The position numbers and the translations under genes were made by a program. A stretch of 64,000 bases of DNA, from positions 25,935,323 through 25,999,322 of the forward strand of contig NC_072454.1 of the NCBI RefSeq assembly GCF_027596085.1. Direction: 5' to 3'. This document shows positions 51,601 through 60,600 of this stretch, one piece after another. The notes under the pieces were generated by a model. The model was not told the DNA's origin. It saw only the letters and a list, made by a program, of their open reading frames with translations, and searched no databases. Source of the stretch: Anoplopoma fimbria. Its lineage: Eukaryota; Chordata; Actinopteri; Perciformes; Anoplopomatidae. The first letter of the stretch is position 1; each line of letters begins with the position of its first letter.

Positions 51601-54600
51601 ACTGATGTTGAGGCGTCAATGATGACAAGAGAAGAATCTCAAAACTGGTAGTCATAGAAACATAGCATCATGCAAATTTATCACACAAATTTGAAATATT
51701 TCAACTTTGCGTCTTTGCAATGACTTTGTATGTAATCGTGCCACATGAAAAGTTCCCTTTGGGTTTGGTGTGAACACACCATAACCCACTCACCCTGGCA
51801 GACCGCAACAAATATATGAATGCTGATTGAATTTAAATTGGTGCTGAATGCACATGAGTTTTATGGTGGATGTAGGAAGACATTGAGTAGGTGGCCTGGG
51901 TTAAATTACTGGGAAGCAGTTGTTAAAGCAGAAAGGGGACAGTGCTGGGCAGAAAGAACGAGCACTTAATTGTTTATATGGATTGCCTGGTTGGACATGG
52001 AATAGAAGTGTATAGTATGTAAAGACTTTAAAAGAGTTCAAAAAGACTTTCATGCCAAGGCTATATCTGTCACTGGCTCCTTTCCAACACGTCTCCCAAA
52101 GGAAGCATCTTAAGCAACGTGACGTGAAGTCAGTATATTCCAAATGTATCCCGTTTATTTATCTAGTAACTGTTCTGGGTTTCCTCAGTAAACTGTGAGC
52201 ACTGGGTGTTGACACGTTGATGTTTTTATTTACAAACAGTTTCGGCCTGATACATCATCACACAGATGGTGCACTTGATTAATAAATTCACACCTATGGT
52301 TTACTTACTGTTGTTTCCTGACACCTTTACCTGAGTCTGATGAGAATTTAAGTCAAAGTCAAGATTAAAAAAGCAAATTTGCTTTTCATAGTTCCGAAAT
52401 AGAGTCTATGTTTATTCCTCCTGTGGAAGTTGAGCAAACAGTATTTTTCAACTAACTAACAGCTGATTTGAGTGCTAGTACTGCTGTCTTTCCTCCCCAG
52501 AATTTCATGTTTCTTTTCTTTTCCCCACCTCAGTGGATCTGTTACCTTGGTGCTCTGATGTGAGGCAGATCAAATCACTGACCGTCGTCTCGTGAATGTG
52601 TTTTAAGATGTGACCTCTGACCCCCGGAAGGGGCGGGGCATTTGACTTGAAGGTGATGTCAGAGAGCAGAGAACATGAGTCTCCAATCCCATTGCTCAGC
52701 TTCTCCCACTGGTCTATGTCCTTACAGAGCACAAACACACACAAACACAAGAATAAGGATATACATTTGGCCGAAGAACATGCTCTTCAAATGATAATAA
52801 ATATTCATACAAACACATCTCTCAACCACATAAACAAGAGTACACACAAAAGTTTGATGTAAGTTGCACATGTCTCGTAGAACAACATCTGTTGGTGACA
52901 CTAACTCACCAACTGGGTGGTGAAATGTGGTGTTGAATACAAATTCCATACAAGGTTAGGGCTGGGTCAATGTGAGAACAGACTAAGCAAGATAGTCCAG
53001 ACTTCCATATCTACAACATTTTCCAGCTCTTCTGGGTGATCTCAAGGCATTCCCAAGCAAGATGATTATATATAATCTCTCCAGCGTGTTCTGGTTCTAC
53101 TCCGGGGTCTCTTTCCAGTTGAACATGACCAGAAATCCTCCAAATGAAGGTGTCTGGAAGACATCCTGATCAAATGCCTGAACTACCTCAGCTGGTTCTT
53201 TTCAACACGCAGGAGCAGCCGCTCTACTCTGAGCTCCCTTTGGATGTCTGAGCTATACCTATCTTTACAGGTGAGCCCAGCCACCCTACGGAGGAAATTC
53301 ATTTTGGCTGCTTGTATCTGCAATCTCACGGTTTCTGTCACTACCCAAAGTTCATTACCATAGGTGAGTGTTGGAACTATTGACTGACTCAGCTCAGCTC
53401 CATCTCCATTACAACAGCCTGGTTTAATGCCTGCATTACTGCTGCACCAATCAGCCTGACAATATCACCCCCCATTTTATCCTCTTGAGACCAAACAATA
53501 TTTGAACTCCTCCACTTGGAGCAGCAACTTACTCCCAACTTCGAGAGAGAAATCCACCATTCCGTGGCAGAGAACCATGGAGACTTTGAGGTGCTGTCTC
53601 TTTTACCAGTCGCTTCCCTCTCAACTGCAAACCTCCCCAGTCCGTGCTGAAGGTTACAGTCGGGTCAAGTCAATACTACCACATCATCTGCAAATAGCAG
53701 AAAAGCAATTATGCTGTCCCAAATCCGGACACTCTCCTCCCGCTGGCTGTGCCTTGAGAGACCCCCCCAACTCTGTCATGACCAGGATGTAATCTGCATG
53801 CTCTTCCTGGATCTGAGGTCAACTATCGCTTTCCCTGTGAGACGGGGCAGTGTTATGCTCAAAATATTTGGAGCACACTTTTTGGTGACTGCTTTGCCCT
53901 CGGTGTATTTGTGGGTATGAATGTTTGGATAGTCCTGATGGGCAGATGGTACCTTCCATGGTAGGCCCTGCCATCAGTGCATGAATGGGTGTGAGTTAGT
54001 GAATGGTCTGAAGTCTAGAAAAGTGCTATTGAAGAGGTGTGTCAGGCAAGGCAGTCCAACAGTTGTTGTCATATCTAGCTTTTTTTTAATTATTATTTTA
54101 GTTTGCACAATAAGAATTGTAACCTTCTGTCACTGTTCCATGCATTCTGATTTCTTAATACATTGTATCATTTTGTGGGGTCAATGAAACCCTACACGCA
54201 GCAATTAAAGCTTTCAGTATATACACAATGATTTTCAAATGGGTTTTTTTTAATATTCTATTTACTTCCGACTGTAGAATAAGAAACCATATACCTATAT
54301 AAAAGGTAAGTAATGCAAAAAGTTCCCATGATATACCTTGAAAACCACCATATTCTTGAAAAATACCATACAGATTTTTGGTCATACTGCCCGGCACTAG
54401 TCCACAGGGCTTAATACAAGTTGTTTACATTAAATCAGGAGTGCAGGTCAACATCTGTAACTACGGCAACTTATCCTCTTAGACAGGTTCTCACGCTCAA
54501 TGTTAACTCCTGCAAGCTAGATTTCAGGTTTCAGCTGTCAGTCATTGGGTTTAACTGGTATTACAACCTTGTAAGCCATGCCATTCTCCTCAAAGTTCTT

Positions 54601-57600
54601 TGCCTGATATCAGACATACTTGTCAACTTGTTACACTCTGTTTCCATCTTCAGTCTGACATTGTCTCCACTTTACTTGATTTCGATGGAGGGTGGGGGGT
54701 TCAATTTTCACTAACCAATCACAAACGTTTCATCCTGGAGGCGAATTGTTTCAATGACAACCACATCAAAAAACATTGTGCCAGTGTTTTAAGAGTAGAG
54801 TGAATGTCACAATGCCAGACTAATCAGTCCACCCAAACTCATGGAATGGCTGAATTCAAAGGTCTAGACCACGGCAACAAAGTTCTGTCTACAGACCTTT
54901 ATCAATTAAGATTTACATCTCGCAAGTCGTACTATAGGTAATGTGTGTTATTGAATGATATGTTGTAAAAAATGGCAATGCATTCTTGAATTTCTTATGC
55001 ACTTTGTTCCTATGTTACTTAACATTATTTCTTTAAAATACCTTCTCCTTTCTTTATATATTAGTTTTTTTGTTTTTTCTTATATGGAACAGCTTGTTAA
55101 AAAACGAAAAAAAAGGATTACTAGTAACATTGTATGACTTGCATCCATCCTTCAAAAAAAAATATTTTCTAATTAAGAAATAAATATTTCTACGTTTCTT
55201 TTATATTTATATATTTTTAATGTTTACATTAAAAAAAAATTATATTGTTTATTGTACATGTTGTTTCTGCTCCTGTACAATAAACAATATAAAAAAATAT
55301 TGAATATAAACAATATGTTTACAATATATATAAACTATATAATTTGTATTGAACTTGGACAAAGTGACATAAGAATGATCATGTTTTGACTTACCTCTCT
55401 CCTAAACGGATCGATTAAGGCCACCACTGCTGGGTATTTGCTGATAAGGGTTTGGTACATATCAACTAATTCATCTGGAGACTTCAAAACTCCGGTTGCA
55501 ACTTCATACTTTCCTTTAGACTGAGAGGAAGAGAAAAAGCAAACAAATGTAATTCTCTTTGCTTTTAATGTTTTTGAAAGGATCATATTGTATTATAATT
55601 ATTAGCATTGTAATACACTATAATCATTTTATAATCCTTCATAATCACATTAAATTAGTGAAATGTCAATCCATCTGGCTCTATCTTCTTTAGAGCTCAG
55701 GTAGAAGATTGTGTGTTATGGGTTTTGAGTCTTCAGCTTGTCTTTTCTTTGTTTCATGTTTTCATTCACATTTAGTTTTCAGTGTCCAGAAGGCTACTGC
55801 TCTTTGATCCTGCATCCTGGTCCCCCTCCTGTGCGGCTCCGCCCGTCTGGTTGTCCCCGTGGGACTGTTCCCCTGACTGTCCTCAAGAGGTGCTCCTTCC
55901 ATGGGCCCTGCCTCCTGGGTTCTGCCTGGTGCCCTGACCCCAGACCATCTACCTGTGTTCCCTTGTTCTGCCCATGTCCATCCCGTGAGTGCCCACCTGA
56001 AGTCCTTATACTTTGCCAATGTCCAGCCCCCATTCTTCAGTTCCCTGACTACTTGTCCCCTTGCCTGCTGTCCCTTGTCCCTCGTTATCACCGTTCTTTC
56101 CTATTGAATCTTGTCTCTGCGTTCACTTCCACTTGTGCCAGTTCGGTTTGATTTGTTTGATTTGAGTTCTAGCCTGTTTTCTAGTGTTTTGGATTGACCT
56201 GCTAACTGTACGAGTTACCTGACTGCATTTGAACTCTGAGCCTGTAAGACATTTTCACAATAAATCTTTGAAATAATTTTGCTGCCTTGTCTTATCCATC
56301 CAACTGGGATTGGGTCCAAACGTGGTATTACCAAAATCTCACATATATATTGCATTATAGATGTGGGTGTCACAGAAAGTGCTACCAAATAGTTTTTTCA
56401 TGAGGACTCCTACAATAGGACTCCAAACAGCTCATCTCACATAAAGCCAGTTACTACATTTTGTCAACTTACACAGTCCATTAACTTAGGGGCAGCACAG
56501 TTTAGTGCTAAGTGGATCTCTGTCCCCAGTGCCAGTCCAGAGTTAGTGCAGGCTTCAGCGATCAGATCTAGAGGCTGCTCGGGTCGCTCACACATCACAG
56601 CCAGCGCTCCACTGTCACACAGCATTGCCTGGGTTGCCTTGGAGCAAAGACATAGTTCACCTGGTTAACAACATGTTTTGTACTTCGCTGAAGCTGCATC
56701 TGAATGACAACAGGTAAGTATTAATTCATAGGTTTGAATGAAGAAGAAGTGTGTGCATTCACTTTCCTCACTGTTCAAGTTATGAATGTTAGGGCAACAG
56801 GTCATTGAACAATGCAGGAAATAACTGTGTGTAAACATTGGAAATGCTGTATGAAGGAAAAGGTAAACAGTAGAAGTATTGAAAGCTTTAATAAGCATTT
56901 CGACATACCTCCTGTATACCTTTGATACAACAGAGGTAAGCTCTGGAACAGAAAAAGCCTTGAATCCTGCCTGCACCTTTTACATTATGTGCTTTCATAC
57001 AGCCTGTATGAACTCAGGTCCTATTCTTACAGTGAAGAAATCGCAATGTCCCTCACCCCGGCTTTTGTTGACGCATTCATTATTCTCATCATATCCTTCT
57101 GTAACTCAAGGGTCATTGTGATAATCTGTTGAAGAAGTTCACAGTTCAGTGAGGTTAATAAACGTTAGATTTAAGATTGAATATAGAAGAACTGAGGTGC
57201 TTTATCAATAATATACCACATAGTAGGAGTAGTGGTAACAACGTGGAAAGCAGAGGAACTTGCACAAAAAGCATTAACTATATAAAGTGAACAGGTCTAT
57301 ATAACTGCCAACAGATAGAACATGTGACGCAGAGATGTCTGAGTACTTGTTTGACTCGTTTTCCAGCTCTGGGGATTAGGATGACTTCCTCCAGCAAATT
57401 CAATTTTCCAGGAGAAGTCTTTCCACAGCTCAGCAAAGTTACCAACGACACTGGGATGTGAAACTGAGTCGGAGCCTAAATAAAAAGGTTGTATTACAAG
57501 ACATCATTACATGTTGCCCCCAGTGTTTGTGTGATCATATGTGTTTGCGTGTTCTAACCTTTCTGTTCTTCAGAGCTGCTATGTATTTGTAGAGAGGGAT

Positions 57601-60600
57601 ACCCTGTATTTTTGCAGCAGTTTTGGCCACAGCCAGAGACACTGAGCCTATGGCCGAGCTACCAGGCAAAACTGGTTCTGTTGGCTCTGCTGGACGAAAT
57701 GGCTTCTCTGCAGTGTTGCTCTTTTTACCTGTGGTGTAATCAAAAACACGAGTAGGAATGCACATTTTGGGCTTCCAGGTAATGCTAGATGAAGTTAGAT
57801 ACATCTCCTACGTAGAAAAACTGTGTCACACCAGCAAAAGAAAGTTTAACGACAGATGCATAGTATAGATCTATTCATCCATCCATTAGCTATAACCACT
57901 TATCCTTTAAAGGGTCATGAGGAGGGGCTGGAGCTGATTCAAGCTGGCTTGGGCAAGTTGCGGGTTACACCTTGGACAGGTCACCAGGGCTGACTCAGGG
58001 TTACTTTGACTAGCTTGTTGTATCAAAGTAAAGGAACATGTCACCCAATGCAATGCACACATTGACTGCTTTATTTTTGTGTGATTTGTTGAAAAGGTAT
58101 CCTGCACCATCCTTAACATCGTCAGTGGATTATGTTATGGCAAATAATGTGTACTATATGCTTGTTCAGTTTAGTTCATTTACATGAATGCCTGAGTGAA
58201 TAAGACAACATTTTAGGTAATAAATTAAGATCAATCATCTGAGGCACAAAATGCAGATTTCTCTGGCAACCTGGTCTAGATAATACAGTTTTTTTAATTA
58301 CCCATGAAGCACAATTATTGAGACTGTAACTCAATACCTCAGCTCAAGTCTTAGCAGTATTAGTATTAGCAATTGAATTTAACTGAAATCCATAGGGGTT
58401 TTGTGGCTCCATAATTGTTTTCACTGTGTTTAAATGCCCTGCTCTGATTTTCATTGAAAAATGGAACCTTTGGAAACGCATTGATGCATTGATTGATTTG
58501 GAAATGTGGATAACAATAAATATTTCATCAGTGTGCCGTAAGTACTGGTCTTTTATTATAAAGGTAGAAATGTTAAAAGTGTTTTAGATTATGAGAACTG
58601 CGGTGGCCTTCAGCCCCCATAAAAAAGGTGAAGGGCTCTCTCTAGAACCAGTGTTGGGTGTGTCCCGTCTGGGCTACTGTAGAAACATGATGGTGCAAAA
58701 TAGCAGACTTGCTTCCTATGTGGATAGGAAGGGTGCATTCTATGCTAATGAAAACACAACGACTCTCATTTTCAGGTGATTAAACACTAATAAATATGTT
58801 GTACTAGAATAAAGTTCTGCAAATAGATCCCTGAATGCTACAAACGGAACCTTTAAGGCTATGATGATATGGTAGTTTCTGACATTATCATCACTATAAG
58901 CAACATAATTAACATGATGAATATTAGACTGAGTGAGCAGAGGAGTAGAAACAACAATATGACTTATCACAAAGTAAAAAACAATTATTACATTAAATCA
59001 AGCAGAAAATCTAATGGAAAAATGTTTATATTATTTATTTTCTCCATTAAAGAGCTCTAGGAGTCCAAACACACAAGGCTTGTTTAGAAGTGATAGAAAT
59101 TGATAAATTGATAGTAAACATTAAGCAGTGTTGTTGCATGACTAGTTACTACCCTACCTTTATCAACACTCTTTTTGTCTTTAGACTGTGCAGATAGTGG
59201 AGAAGACAGCACCACCTCAGGCTCGCTGGGTGAACAACTCTCCTCTTTCTCCTTGTTCCGAAGGAGTTTCCCCTCCAAGACGCGGGCCATGAAGAAATTG
59301 CTGCACAGTTACAAAACAAAAAATTTTTGGTAACAAAAACAACAAGCTCTGAAAACATCTGATCTGTAATAAAAGCTTCTGTATGGGGTGAAATTAAATA
59401 AAACACCAAATAAAAGTAAGTAATAAGATCCAAAAATATTTGTTGCACCTAATACATGTCAACTAGAAAAAATGTGATCTCTACTGATGGTCTCAGGTCA
59501 ACCTCATTTAATAAGCAGATGCCGCAAGGTTCTGTGCTTGGTCCATAATTATCTAGCTCCAGCCGAAACTTATAATATATATTTCTATGCAGATGACACA
59601 GTATTGTATGCATATTGATCTTCTCCAACTCAAGCCATGTCTGCAGTCTGACTTTAATGAACTTCAGACATCTCTGGATAATCACAAACTTATACTAAAT
59701 TAGACAAAATGTATTTACTCAAGAACTCATCATTTTACCTTACATCCTCCTGCTATTCATATGTATAGTGGATCTATATTTATAGTCGCTCAACCTTGTA
59801 AATACTTTGAAACCTCAATGGAAAAAGCTTGTCCAGAATCTGGACATAAAGATGGGATTCTTTATATAAGAGGAAATCATGTTTTTTATTTTATCTTGAT
59901 GACAGGAAAACATGACATGCCTTTGCTTGACAATGGAGTTATCCTGTAATGTCATACTTCTCATTCCATTGTTTACCACACTGGCATCGTTTTATTACAG
60001 CTAGACTGTGTTCTATAAAAAAGTAGGCATCATTTAGGTTTAGAAATATCTCCTAATTAAGCTGCCTCAATATATCACATCTTCTCAAATTGAACTGCTG
60101 TTCATCACAGCAGAACCCAGGACTGGCTTATACTGGCTTGATATCCCACCATACACCACACTTAGAAAGACTGGCTTCCAGTAAATTGCACCACATAAAT
60201 GGACTAATTCAATAAATTAATTAAACTTGAAGTTATTCCTTTAGATGAATTTAAACTTTTAATTTGGACCTTTTTTTGAAGTTTTGTTGTGTATCTTAAT
60301 TATTATATTTCTCCTGCTGTTGTCAGGTCTCTCTTGAAAAGGAGATATTGATCTTAATGAGATTACCTGATTAATTAAAGGTAATATATGCATATCTATT
60401 ACTATATAAAATGAAGTGCAACAAAGCGCAACATAGTCCACCCCAACCCCCAAAGCTTTATGGATGCCTAGTAACTTGTTAAGCTTTTCTATTGGTTCAT
60501 GAGACATAATACAAAAGCCACCAATAAGAGGAGCTCAGTGCATCATGATGATATGATAGGCTGTGACATCTGACAAACAAGAGCAAAGCCTTAACAACTT

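Noticed and set aside
55738..56151. 137-codon + ORF as a Pro/Cys-rich gene
   Set aside because: Low-complexity C/T-rich block inside an eno4 intron with LTR-like ending; no domain.
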